Source: Alphaproteobacteria bacterium
GTDB lineage: Bacteria; Pseudomonadota; Alphaproteobacteria; Micavibrionales; Micavibrionaceae
DNA length: 10,851 nucleotides
Direction: 5' to 3'
Assembly: GCA_020442505.1 (NCBI GenBank)
Contig: JAGRJZ010000091.1
Coordinates: forward strand, 1-10,851
The position numbers were made by a program, and so were the translations under genes. This document shows positions 1 through 6,880 of the stretch, one piece after another (positions within the stretch are counted from its first letter, which is position 1; each line of letters starts with the position of its first letter). Below the pieces are notes generated by a model. That model was not told the DNA's origin, searched no databases, and saw nothing but the letters and a program-made list of their open reading frames with translations.

Positions 1-338
1 GCGTGCCGATCCCGATGACCACGGCCGCGCTGGGCGGGGAGATCGAGGTGCCCACTGTCGGCGGCGGCCGGACAACGGTCAAAATCCCCGCCGGGACCCA
101 AAACGGCCAGCAATTCCGGTTGCGCGGCAAGGGCATGCCGGTGCTGGGCAGCGAGGCCACGGGCGACATGTATATCGAAGTCCACGTCGAAACCCCCGTG
201 AATTTGTCGAAGAAACAGCGTGAATTGCTGACGCAGCTCGACGAGACCATGGGCGGCAAAGCGGCCTCGAAACACTCCCCTGAATCTACCGGTTTCCTGG
301 GGAAGGTAAAAGAGCTTTGGGACGATTTGACGGAGTGA
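1..338 (+). CDS. dnaJ: Chaperone protein DnaJ, C-terminal part (5' end outside window)
   Basis: This is the last ~112 residues of the Hsp40 co-chaperone DnaJ, which delivers unfolded clients to DnaK and stimulates its ATPase in the cytoplasm. The visible part corresponds to C-terminal substrate-binding domain II. It opens with VPIPMTTAALGGEIEVPT, the family's conserved entry into that domain, followed by KIPAGTQNGQQFRLRGKGMP and the GDMYIEVHVETPVNL strand, and ends with a short variable tail after KKQRELL. The J-domain, G/F linker and zinc fingers lie upstream of the window. The frame is open to the left edge and the stop is TGA at 336-338. No terminator-like hairpin follows, so transcription may continue into the thioesterase gene 76 bp downstream. 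The dnaJ-then-dapB neighbourhood is common in Alphaproteobacteria. Identification is secure. Confidence 0.97.
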   Translation, partial: VPIPMTTAALGGEIEVPTVGGGRTTVKIPAGTQNGQQFRLRGKGMPVLGSEATGDMYIEVHVETPVNLSKKQRELLTQLDETMGGKAASKHSPESTGFLGKVKELWDDLTE

Positions 339-414
339 ATGAGTTGAGCGTTGTGAGCTGCCCGTTTCCGGAGTACTCTTTTCCAAACCCTGCGACTGAA
401 AGCTGTTCGTTCCC

Positions 415-843
415 ATGATATGGCATACCCGATACACGCTCGACGACCTGAATCTTTCCCGCGGATTACGGGACGATCACATTAACAAGCATCTGGGAAT
501 CGTCTTCACGGAAATTGGCAACGACTATGTGAAGGCCACGATGCCCGTCGATCACCGCACGGTCCAGCCCTTTGGCTTGCTGCACGGAGGGGCGTCGTGC
601 GTCCTGTCTGAGACGCTGGGCAGCGTCGCGGCGTGGATGTGCATTGATCCGGAAAAACAACGCGCGGTCGGAATCGAGATCAACGCCAACCATCTGCGCC
701 CCGTGACGAAAGGTCTTGTGACCGGGATCTGCAAACCCGTCCATATCGGCCGGACGATGCATGTCTGGAACACCGAGATTTTCACCGAGGAAGACAAAAT
801 GAACTGCGCCAGCCGGTTGACCGTCGCGATTAGAGATCTTTAG
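415..843 (+). CDS. menI: Hotdog-fold acyl-CoA thioesterase, YdiI/MenI type
   Basis: A 142-residue PaaI-like hotdog thioesterase that hydrolyses an acyl- or aryl-CoA in the cytoplasm. It aligns nearly end to end with my recall of E. coli YdiI (MenI, 1,4-dihydroxy-2-naphthoyl-CoA hydrolase): MIW start, ATMPVDHRTVQPFGLLHGGAS, EINANH, ICKPVHIG, and the ASRLTVAI C-terminus. The presumed active-site set is present: Gln51, His57 with Gly58-Gly59, and the catalytic Glu66 in SETLGS. Length is normal. The ATG at 415 is chosen because it matches the family start, although no good Shine-Dalgarno precedes it; weak initiation or coupling to dnaJ transcription is possible. Nothing else in the window belongs to menaquinone synthesis, so the physiological substrate is uncertain: it may be a general aryl-CoA or phenylacetyl-CoA-type thioesterase. 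Family assignment is firm; the symbol is tentative. Confidence 0.85.
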   Translation: MIWHTRYTLDDLNLSRGLRDDHINKHLGIVFTEIGNDYVKATMPVDHRTVQPFGLLHGGASCVLSETLGSVAAWMCIDPEKQRAVGIEINANHLRPVTKGLVTGICKPVHIGRTMHVWNTEIFTEEDKMNCASRLTVAIRDL

Positions 844-899
844 TTGAGGACTGGGCGTTGAGTGTATAAACTGCTCCCACGGTCCGACAGGAAACTGAT

Positions 900-1739
900 A
901 TGAAACACGCGAACAAATCCAAACCTTCGATCCGTACCGCTTCCGACAGCGAGGGCGTCACGCCGTTGCCCGGGTCTGTGGCGGTCGGCATTGCGGGCTG
1001 CACAGGCCGGGTCGGTAGCATTCTGGTGGAGGAGCTGTTATCCGGTCACTGGGAAGGTTTGACCCTCGCGGGGGGGAGCGTCAAAACCGGCTTTCCCCAT
1101 CCGGACGGGCCGTATTTCGTGACCGAACGTGCGGACGAACTTTTCGACGTATCCGATTTGGTGATCGATTTTACGACGCCCGCCGCCACGGCCCAGCATC
1201 TATGGCAAGCGGCCAAGCATCACAAACCTTTAATCGTCGCGACGACCGGCCTGTCGAAACAGCAGCAGGACGAGCTGCAAGATGCGGCCCGTGAGGCGCC
1301 GATCCTCTATAGCGCGAATATGAGCTTGGGCGTGAACCTTCTCGCCGCTCTGGTGGAGCAAGCCGCAGCCCGTCTGGGGCCGGACTGGGATATTGAAATT
1401 CTTGAAACGCATCACAAACATAAAATCGACGCCCCGTCCGGCACCGCGCTGGCGCTTGGGAAAGCGGCGGCGGCAGGCCGTAGGGTTGATATGGATTCTT
1501 ACGCTGTCCTCGACCGCACGGGTGAGCGCAAAGAGGGCACGATCGGTTTTGCCGTGATGCGCGGCGGAGACGTCGCGGGCGAGCATACGGTCGGTTTCTT
1601 CGAAGAGAAAGAACGGCTGGAGCTGACGCACCGGGCAACGGATCGGGCCATTTTATCGCGGGGGGCCTTGCGCGCGGCACAGTGGTTGGGGCGCCAAAGC
1701 TCCGGCCTCTATACCATGCGAGACGTTCTGGAACTGTAG
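900..1739 (+). CDS. dapB: 4-hydroxy-tetrahydrodipicolinate reductase
   Basis: DapB makes tetrahydrodipicolinate with NAD(P)H in the diaminopimelate branch that feeds lysine and peptidoglycan synthesis. The 279-residue protein has an N-terminal Rossmann domain with the dinucleotide loop GIAGCTGRVG (residues 30-39), VIDFTTP (88-94) and ATTGLS (114-119). The C-terminal domain carries THHKHKIDAPSGTALALG (170-187), in which His171 and Lys175 match the catalytic His/Lys pair and the GT loop binds substrate, then GTIGFAVMRGGDVAGEHTV and a normal RDVLEL end. The ATG at 900 is preceded by AGGAAA at a usable distance. This gives about 27 residues before the Rossmann strand, clearly more than in E. coli DapB, so a later start cannot be excluded. 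It ends 15 bp from the convergent mlaC, with no evident terminator between them. Confidence 0.97.
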   Translation: MKHANKSKPSIRTASDSEGVTPLPGSVAVGIAGCTGRVGSILVEELLSGHWEGLTLAGGSVKTGFPHPDGPYFVTERADELFDVSDLVIDFTTPAATAQHLWQAAKHHKPLIVATTGLSKQQQDELQDAAREAPILYSANMSLGVNLLAALVEQAAARLGPDWDIEILETHHKHKIDAPSGTALALGKAAAAGRRVDMDSYAVLDRTGERKEGTIGFAVMRGGDVAGEHTVGFFEEKERLELTHRATDRAILSRGALRAAQWLGRQSSGLYTMRDVLEL

Positions 1740-1754
1740 GAAAAGAACTATCCG

Positions 1755-2492
1755 CTAAAGCGCAGCCTGTTTCTGGGATTTCAGGTGGTCAAGCAAGACC
1801 TGGACCTCGCCTCCCCCGCGCTGGATCACGGCGGCGAAGTCGGAGCGCTGGGTCACGGACATGCTGACACCCTCGACCAGAACGTCGATAATCTTGTAGC
1901 TTCCGTTTTTATACCATACGCGCCAGTCGACCTGAACATCCGGGGTGCCGTCATTCGGCACGATAAAGGAGGTGACGATCGTATCTTTTTCGCCGTCCGT
2001 GCGAAAGGAACGGGTTTCGAAGCGCTCGCCCTTGTAGTCGCTGAACCGCGCGGCGTAGATTTCCACGATCAGGTTCTTGAACAAAGACAGATATTCCGTG
2101 CGCTGTTCCTTCGTCGCTGTGCGCCAATATCGCCCGAGCGAAAACCGACCGATCGTATCCATGTCGAAACTGGTCTGAAGTAGACGACGAAATTGTTTCT
2201 TTTTTGCATCGTGGTCCAGATCCTCGTCAGACAGAAAATCCAACGCCTTTTGCGCCATGTTATCGACGAAATCTTGCGCACCCTGTCCCATTTTCTGAGA
2301 GTCCTTGGCTGGCGCTGAGGACTCCACGACGACGACAAAAGACGGGGATAAAGGTCCAGAATGAACAAGCGAGGCCGGTCGTGCCTGAAACGCCGATGCC
2401 GGAACCGCTGCAAGGGACAGCCCGGCAACCATAAGCCCGATGGTAAAAAGACCGGTCCGTTTTGTTTTCGTGTGCGAAGTTGCAGTTTTCAT
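1755..2492 (-). CDS. mlaC: MlaC-family periplasmic phospholipid-binding protein
   Basis: A Ttg2D/MlaC family protein: the periplasmic shuttle that carries phospholipid between outer-membrane MlaA and the inner-membrane MlaFEDB ABC complex. The 245-residue product from this start has a positively charged N-terminus, a hydrophobic core (about residues 14-30) and a likely signal peptidase I site PASA|F at 34. The mature part shows the family pattern: FVDNMAQKALDFLS, FRRLLQTSFDMDTIGRFSLGRYWR (about 101-124), then the diagnostic end IIDVLVEGVSMSVTQRSDFAAVI. The frame is open to a TTG at 2525, but that codon lies at the transcription start I predict and has no ribosome site. ATG 2498 and ATG 2492 are the realistic starts; neither has a strong Shine-Dalgarno, and I chose 2492 for its typical signal-peptide shape. 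MlaBDEF genes are not in the window. Confidence 0.88.
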   Translation of the reverse strand: MKTATSHTKTKRTGLFTIGLMVAGLSLAAVPASAFQARPASLVHSGPLSPSFVVVVESSAPAKDSQKMGQGAQDFVDNMAQKALDFLSDEDLDHDAKKKQFRRLLQTSFDMDTIGRFSLGRYWRTATKEQRTEYLSLFKNLIVEIYAARFSDYKGERFETRSFRTDGEKDTIVTSFIVPNDGTPDVQVDWRVWYKNGSYKIIDVLVEGVSMSVTQRSDFAAVIQRGGGEVQVLLDHLKSQKQAAL

Positions 2493-2527
2493 CGTCATCA
2501 ATGTCTGGCAGGCGCTCTTTAACAAAA

Positions 2528-2556
2528 ATAATATTCTATAAAATCCATTTTACCAA
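2528..2556 (-). promoter_or_regulatory. Putative sigma-70 promoter for mlaC
   Basis: Read on the minus strand, TTGGTA (2556-2551) and TATTAT (2533-2528) are separated by exactly 17 bases in AT-rich DNA. Transcription would begin near 2521, just before the mlaC start codons. It lies immediately after a terminator-like hairpin behind mlaA, so mlaC may be transcribed independently. Prediction by eye only. Confidence 0.45.
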
Positions 2557-2581
2557 AGAGCGCAAGTTTTTTCTATCAAGG

Positions 2582-2611
2582 AAAAAGGAAGACCGCCATG
2601 GGCCTTCCTTT
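2582..2611 (-). terminator. Terminator-like hairpin after mlaA
   Basis: Read on the minus strand, AAAGGAAG (2611-2604) pairs with CTTCCTTT (2591-2584) around a 12-base loop, and the T-tract TTTTT runs through positions 2586-2582. It stands about 40 bases past the mlaA stop and upstream of the mlaC promoter. The stem is AT-rich at its base and of moderate strength. On the plus strand it has T-rich sequence too (2617-2622), but no plus-strand gene ends here. Confidence 0.5.
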
Positions 2612-2651
2612 CCCTGATTTTTTCACGCTGTTTCAGGCGTATACGCCTTTA

Positions 2652-3422
2652 TTAGTCTTCGAATTCCGCATCGTAGTCCGGAATGGACGCGCCGGAGGCC
2701 TCGTCCCGCACCAAAGCCGCGCGGCGCTGTGCATAGACGCTACGCAAGGCTGCGTAATAATCGAAAGAATTGCGTTGCAAATCGTCCAGAACGTCTAAAA
2801 GCTCCTCCCGGCTGTCAAGGCCCGAGACCCCCGCGCGTGCGTAGTACCATTCCTCCCGATCCGTGTTAAATAAATAAAGGCGAATTGGATCGGCGTAGGA
2901 ATCGACCAAGAGTCCCGTCCCGTCCCGGAAGGAAGATGGCCCCAAGACAGGCAAAACCAGATAGGGTCCGTGGCCGACGCCCCATGTCGCGAGCGTTTGA
3001 CCAAAATCTTCTTGTTCGTACTCAAAGCCTTCATGGCCTGCGACATCGAACAGACCGCCCACGCCTACAAAGGTGTTTGCAGCGAAGCGAACCGTATCGT
3101 TTCCGGCCCCTTCCAGGTCTCCCTGCAAAAGCTGGTTGGCGATGTTGATCGGGCTATGCAGATTACGCAGGAAGTTTCGAACTCCCTTGCGGGCCGGTGT
3201 CGGAACTGCCGCCCGGTAACCGCGCGCAACAGGCTCGATGAGCGCTTTGTCCACCGCGTCGTTCACCGCAAAGGTCACCCGGTTCACGTCCTCTAGCGGA
3301 TCGTTGATCGCCGCGTCGTTGTAAGTTGTCTTCGCGGTCGTGGCCGAACAAGCCGCCATTACGCCGCACACAGCCATCGCCATGACCGTTCGTCCGGCCT
3401 GTGTCAACAGATTGGTTTTCAT
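2652..3422 (-). CDS. mlaA: MlaA (VacJ) family outer-membrane lipoprotein
   Basis: MlaA is an outer-membrane lipoprotein that removes phospholipids from the outer leaflet and passes them to MlaC, preserving LPS asymmetry. The 256-residue protein begins with a lipoprotein signal: KTNLLTQAGR, a hydrophobic segment, and a lipobox ending at Cys25 (VMAAC). Family signatures follow: DPLEDVNRVTFAVNDAVD (about 41-58), IEPVARGYRAAVP, VRNFLRNLHSPINIANQLLQG (81-101), RFAANTFVGVGGLFDVA, and the hallmark DFGQTLATWGVGHGPYLVLP (139-158) with GPSSFRDGTG. The tail is acidic. The frame stays open to 3515, but the ATG at 3422 is preferred because GGGGAAG lies just upstream and because it puts the signal sequence at the N-terminus. 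It shares strand with mlaC, its functional partner, but a terminator-like hairpin separates them. Confidence 0.94.
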   Translation of the reverse strand: MKTNLLTQAGRTVMAMAVCGVMAACSATTAKTTYNDAAINDPLEDVNRVTFAVNDAVDKALIEPVARGYRAAVPTPARKGVRNFLRNLHSPINIANQLLQGDLEGAGNDTVRFAANTFVGVGGLFDVAGHEGFEYEQEDFGQTLATWGVGHGPYLVLPVLGPSSFRDGTGLLVDSYADPIRLYLFNTDREEWYYARAGVSGLDSREELLDVLDDLQRNSFDYYAALRSVYAQRRAALVRDEASGASIPDYDAEFED

Positions 3423-3564
3423 TGTAACGTTCTTCCCCAGTTTTATCGACTTTGTTGTTTGCGTGATCGGTTCACCCCAAGGCGCAACCCTCTCACATCC
3501 CCGCCAGTAAAACACGTCCCGATTACCAGCAGGTTAAGAATATCTAAAATGCCGAAAAACAGAG

Positions 3565-3593
3565 AAAAACACCCCGAAAGATGAGCGTTTCGG
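3565..3593 (-). terminator. Terminator-like hairpin after lptG
   Basis: On the minus strand CCGAAA (3593-3588) and TTTCGG (3579-3574) form a 6-bp stem with an 8-base loop, followed by GGGTG-type sequence and five T (3569-3565). It lies about 60 bases past the lptG stop. A second copy of the distal arm (TTTCGGCAT, 3557-3549, minus strand) can pair with the same proximal arm, giving a larger 9-bp alternative that ends in TTTTA. Confidence 0.45.
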
Positions 3594-3655
3594 CATCAAT
3601 CTTCACACTCTGCACAGAATGGGCGGAAGGTCAATCCCCCGCGTGAGACCGAGGC

Positions 3656-4765
3656 CTAGCCGTCTTCCAAATTCATTAGGACCGAGGTCCCCAGAAGAAG
3701 CGCGATAACCGACGGGGACCAGGCCGCCAGAACGATTGGAATCTGGTGGGACGCTCCGAGCGCCTGCAAAAAGCTGGAGAGAAAGAACAGCGCAAAGCCG
3801 ATTCCGATCCCGCCGGCCAACAGAAACAATCCGCCGTGCTGTCGAGGCGGCCGTAACGACACGGCCGCGGCCAGAAGGATCATTGCCGCGAACAAAAACG
3901 GTTGCGCCAAGAGTGCCTGGAATCTAATTTTCAGCGGCACCGCATCGAACCCGGTCGATTCGAGCGTTTTAATAAACCCCGGCATCGACCAGAAGGAAAC
4001 CGTTTCCGGCGAAGAAAAACTGTCTTCGATCTCGCGCGTGGTCAGCGCCGTCGGCAGGTTTAGAAGGGGAATCGATTGGGAAGTGATTTGCCCCGGCTCG
4101 TTTACGGTCGCATCGTAAAAAGTCCAGCCCCCCTGTCCGAGCAAAGCCTCCGGGGCGTCTATGCGTCGTAAAAATCGGTTATCCGGGGCAAAAAATAAAA
4201 CCATCACGCGATGTAACCGCCAGTCCGGCAGCGCGATTTTTTCCGCGTAGATGATGACGTTTTCGTCCTGCGTTTCTCCGTTTTGCCGCAACCAAAGCCC
4301 TTCCTTGAACAAAGCGACATGACTGTTCCGGCGCGACAGGTAGTTGTTTTCCAGCGTCTCAAAGCGCGACAAGAGAAGCGACCCGGCCGGATTAACAACG
4401 GCGACCTGAAAGATTCCGGCAAAGATCGTCACCGCTACGACAGGGGCCAAAAATTGCCAGACGGAAAAGCCTGCGGCGCGCATAATGGCCAACTCGTGCT
4501 TGCGGTTTAACTGCCAGAACGTAAAAAGTGCGCTGAACAAAACGGCAAAGGGAAGAATCGTCTGTCCGACATCGGGCAACTTCAGAAGTCCCATTTCCAG
4601 AACGAGAGACAGGGGGACCCCGTCACGTTTCGCGGCTCGCCGGAGCAATTCGACCGTATCGAACAGATAAATAATACCGAGCAACAAAGCCGTGATTCCG
4701 ATAAGAGTCAGAACATAACGCCGGGCCAGGTAGACGAACAAGGTCGAGGACAGTTTGCTTTTCAT
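3656..4765 (-). CDS. lptG: LPS export system permease LptG
   Basis: LptG is one of two permease subunits of the LptB2FG ABC transporter, which pulls lipopolysaccharide from the inner membrane into the LptC-LptA-LptD/E bridge. The 369-residue protein has the YjgP/YjgQ architecture: three N-terminal membrane spans (about 15-36, 66-85, 103-123), a periplasmic beta-jellyroll domain (about 130-280), and three C-terminal spans (about 285-303, 312-332, 343-363). The cytoplasmic coupling helix region reads NRKHELAIMRAAGFS (87-101), with the conserved glutamate at 91 that contacts LptB in this family. LPDVGQTILPFAVLFSALF and the AAWSPSVIALLLG end are typical. Its ATG overlaps the lptF stop (4762-4765), so translation is probably coupled. 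It lies second in the pair, which supports LptG rather than LptF. Confidence 0.93.
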   Translation of the reverse strand: MKSKLSSTLFVYLARRYVLTLIGITALLLGIIYLFDTVELLRRAAKRDGVPLSLVLEMGLLKLPDVGQTILPFAVLFSALFTFWQLNRKHELAIMRAAGFSVWQFLAPVVAVTIFAGIFQVAVVNPAGSLLLSRFETLENNYLSRRNSHVALFKEGLWLRQNGETQDENVIIYAEKIALPDWRLHRVMVLFFAPDNRFLRRIDAPEALLGQGGWTFYDATVNEPGQITSQSIPLLNLPTALTTREIEDSFSSPETVSFWSMPGFIKTLESTGFDAVPLKIRFQALLAQPFLFAAMILLAAAVSLRPPRQHGGLFLLAGGIGIGFALFFLSSFLQALGASHQIPIVLAAWSPSVIALLLGTSVLMNLEDG

Positions 4766-5907
4766 GACGATAAGCCCCGTTTCCGGCGGACGGAGAAAAG
4801 AGGCGCGTATTTTTGCCGCAACGATTCCGTCGCGGGGCTCAGCGCAAAAAATCCGGCCGCGATCGGAACAAATGCAAGGGCATACATCAGGACAAGGCCG
4901 GCATCGTGTTTCCGGGCGATGCTGAGAGCGCCCAGATACAAGCCTTCGATTATAATGGCCGCAGCGATCGCCAGGGCAATGCGCCCCGCTTGCCCCTTCC
5001 GGTTCAAAGACCCCAACAACAAAGACGAAAGCGCTATCAAGGCAAAGGCCGGCGCCAAAAGAGGGGTCACAAAACGCCGGTGGGCTTCAACAAGGAAAAT
5101 CCGGCGGTTTTTATGTGCCCGCGCGTCGTCCTTGTCGGGATGAAGCAGTTGCCAGAAGGTCCGTTCGTCCGGTTCTTGCCAACGTTGTGGTGTCGCGGCG
5201 GACGGATCGGGCAGATCAATCGTGTAACGGTCGAAATTCAGACGATCGAGCATGCCTGTTTTCACGTTCAGAGATTGACGGGAGCCGTCATAGACGACGA
5301 CCTGCTGTCCCTCGGGGGTGGACACCAAAACCCCGCGGCGGGCGATAACCGTCACAGGTGTTTTATTCTCCGGCCGACTGTCATGGATCATGAGGCCTTC
5401 GAGCTCTCCGTTCTTGTCGCGTTTGCGGATAAAGACCGTCAGGCCGTCAAGGGGCGCGTTGAAGACGCCCTCCTGAAACAACAGGGCGGAATACTGGGCT
5501 TTGATGATCTGGCGCATCTCCTGCATTTTCAAAACGGAAACGGGGCCGAGCCACATCGTCATTACCCACAGGACCACCAACGTCACGAGAGACAGGACGA
5601 TAGCCGGTCGGGCCAACCGGGCCGGCGTCGTTCCGGTCGCGCGCATCACAATCAGTTCGCTATCCGCGATCATCCGGTGGTAGACGAATAAAGTTCCCGC
5701 CATCAAGGCGATCGGCAAAATAATTTCAAAAAATCGGGGCAAGGCTAAAAGCGTGAGCGTTACAAAAGCCATACCGGACGCACCGGCATGAATGACCAGC
5801 TCCAGAAAACGCAAAGACTGCGTGAGCAAAATCAACGCCGCCAGTGCCACCGCGATGAATACGGTCGCAATCAGCAACGTTCGAAAAATATAGCGGTCGA
5901 AGATCAC
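4762..5907 (-). CDS. lptF: LPS export system permease LptF
   Basis: LptF is the partner permease of LptG in LptB2FG. The 381-residue protein has three N-terminal spans (about 10-32, 48-75, 101-122), a periplasmic jellyroll domain (about 125-275) and three C-terminal spans (about 281-300, 307-330, 337-355). The coupling-helix motif ADSELIVMRATGTTPARL (81-98) contains Glu84, at the same number as the LptB-contacting glutamate of E. coli LptF. RYIFRTLL at the N-terminus and LPRFFEIILPIALMAGTLFVY are family-typical. The start is GTG at 5907-5905, with AGGAG ending only three bases upstream, an unusually tight spacing. I keep this start because DRYI near residue 4 matches family N-termini. lptG follows with a 4-bp overlap. 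It is transcribed divergently from the SapC-family gene. Confidence 0.94.
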   Translation of the reverse strand: MIFDRYIFRTLLIATVFIAVALAALILLTQSLRFLELVIHAGASGMAFVTLTLLALPRFFEIILPIALMAGTLFVYHRMIADSELIVMRATGTTPARLARPAIVLSLVTLVVLWVMTMWLGPVSVLKMQEMRQIIKAQYSALLFQEGVFNAPLDGLTVFIRKRDKNGELEGLMIHDSRPENKTPVTVIARRGVLVSTPEGQQVVVYDGSRQSLNVKTGMLDRLNFDRYTIDLPDPSAATPQRWQEPDERTFWQLLHPDKDDARAHKNRRIFLVEAHRRFVTPLLAPAFALIALSSLLLGSLNRKGQAGRIALAIAAAIIIEGLYLGALSIARKHDAGLVLMYALAFVPIAAGFFALSPATESLRQKYAPLFSVRRKRGLSS

Positions 5908-5955
5908 ACTCTCCTATCCCATATTACCCCTGTGAACGCAATGTTTTCCGGCTCG

Positions 5956-6006
5956 TTTCAAAGTTTTCTTGAGTTTATCGTAAAACTTGTATAAACCCGT
6001 TTGAAA
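5956..6006 (+). promoter_or_regulatory. Putative sapC promoter within nested inverted repeats
   Basis: TTGAGT (5969-5974) and TATAAA (5990-5995) look like -35 and -10 boxes, though the 15-base spacer is short. They sit inside nested inverted repeats: TTTCAAA/TTTGAAA (5956-5962 and 6000-6006), AAGTTTT/AAAACTT (5961-5967 and 5982-5988), and GTTTAT/ATAAAC (5973-5978 and 5991-5996). This is compatible with an operator, but the region is AT-rich and some symmetry is expected by chance. Confidence 0.35.
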
Positions 6007-6055
6007 GGGCACCGAACCATCTGACAAAGAAAACTGATCGAAAGGAAGAGCAGAC

Positions 6056-6838
6056 ATGGCGAACGAACAGGCGGCACGACAAGACGAGAAGGCTGCGTCC
6101 TCTAAGGGACTGCCGCTTTTCTACGAAGCTCCGGAGCCGCTGGACGCGAAACGTCACGGTCATTTGTCTTTGGCCAAAGACATTGGTCTGGGCTTTACGG
6201 CAGGAATTAACGCCGTGCCTGTTAATATGATCGAAATGCCCCAAATTTGTCATTTTTACCCGATCGCGTTCTCGCCCGATGGCAACGCGACTCCGGTCGC
6301 GCTTCTAGGCCTGCGGGACGGCGAAAATCTGTTTTTGGACAAAGCCGGGAATTGGATGGAAGACGCCTATATCCCGGCCTATATTCGGCGCTATCCGTTT
6401 ATTTTTTCGGAGCTTCCGGGCGGCGAGCAACTAACGTTGTGCGTCGATATGGCGCCACGGGCCGTCAACGACAAGGATGACCAGAAATTTTTCGATGCGA
6501 GCGGCAAACCGACCCAGATGGCAAATAACGCCCTTGAATTTTGCAAGTCCTATCACGCCGCCGCGCAGCAAACGGTTGCGTTTTCCAAAGCGCTTGCCGA
6601 TAGCGGCCTTTTGGTCGATCGTTCGGCCGAAATCACGGTCGGCGAAGGTCAAAAAATCAGCTTCTCGGGCTTCCGGATCATCGACGAAGCCAAGCTTGCC
6701 GAGATGGCCGACGAAGATTTTCTGGAGTGGCGCCGGAATGGCTGGCTTCCTTTTGTATATGCGCATTTGTTTTCCGGCGGTCAGTGGCAACGCCTGACAA
6801 CGCTTTTGCGCCAGCGTATCGCGGGCGATAAGAAATAA
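6056..6838 (+). CDS. SapC family protein
   Basis: A 260-residue protein of the SapC family (named after a gene linked to the Campylobacter S-layer; biochemical role not settled). Recognisable family segments are PLFYEAPEPLDAKRHGHLSL (19-38), NAVPVNMIEMPQICHFYPIAF (52-72), GLRDGENLFLDKAGNWMEDAYIPAYIRRYPF (85-115) and the C-terminal region with ISFSGFRIIDEAKLAEM, DEDFLEWRRNGWLPFVYAHLFS and ERL-type end. I see no signal peptide or membrane span, so it is probably cytosolic or exported by a non-Sec route. AGGAAG precedes ATG 6056 at a good distance. The stop is 42 bp before the coiled-coil gene on the same strand, so the two may be co-transcribed. I would not assign an S-layer role here, since no S-layer gene is visible. 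Confidence 0.85.
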   Translation: MANEQAARQDEKAASSKGLPLFYEAPEPLDAKRHGHLSLAKDIGLGFTAGINAVPVNMIEMPQICHFYPIAFSPDGNATPVALLGLRDGENLFLDKAGNWMEDAYIPAYIRRYPFIFSELPGGEQLTLCVDMAPRAVNDKDDQKFFDASGKPTQMANNALEFCKSYHAAAQQTVAFSKALADSGLLVDRSAEITVGEGQKISFSGFRIIDEAKLAEMADEDFLEWRRNGWLPFVYAHLFSGGQWQRLTTLLRQRIAGDKK

Positions 6839-6880
6839 AGAACGTGTGCTTTTTAAAAAACCGAACAAGGTGGGGTTGAA

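Noticed and set aside
466..762. Open frame of 98 codons on the minus strand opposite the thioesterase gene
   Set aside because: It is antisense to a gene with complete family motifs, and its translation shows no recognisable domain.
1171..1680. Open frame of 169 codons on the minus strand opposite dapB
   Set aside because: Arg/Pro-rich low-complexity translation typical of a shadow frame in GC-rich DNA; dapB on the other strand has full motifs.
4813..5691. Open frame of 292 codons on the plus strand opposite lptF
   Set aside because: The longest shadow in the window, but its product is Arg/Gln-rich without domain features, whereas lptF has six spans and the coupling helix.
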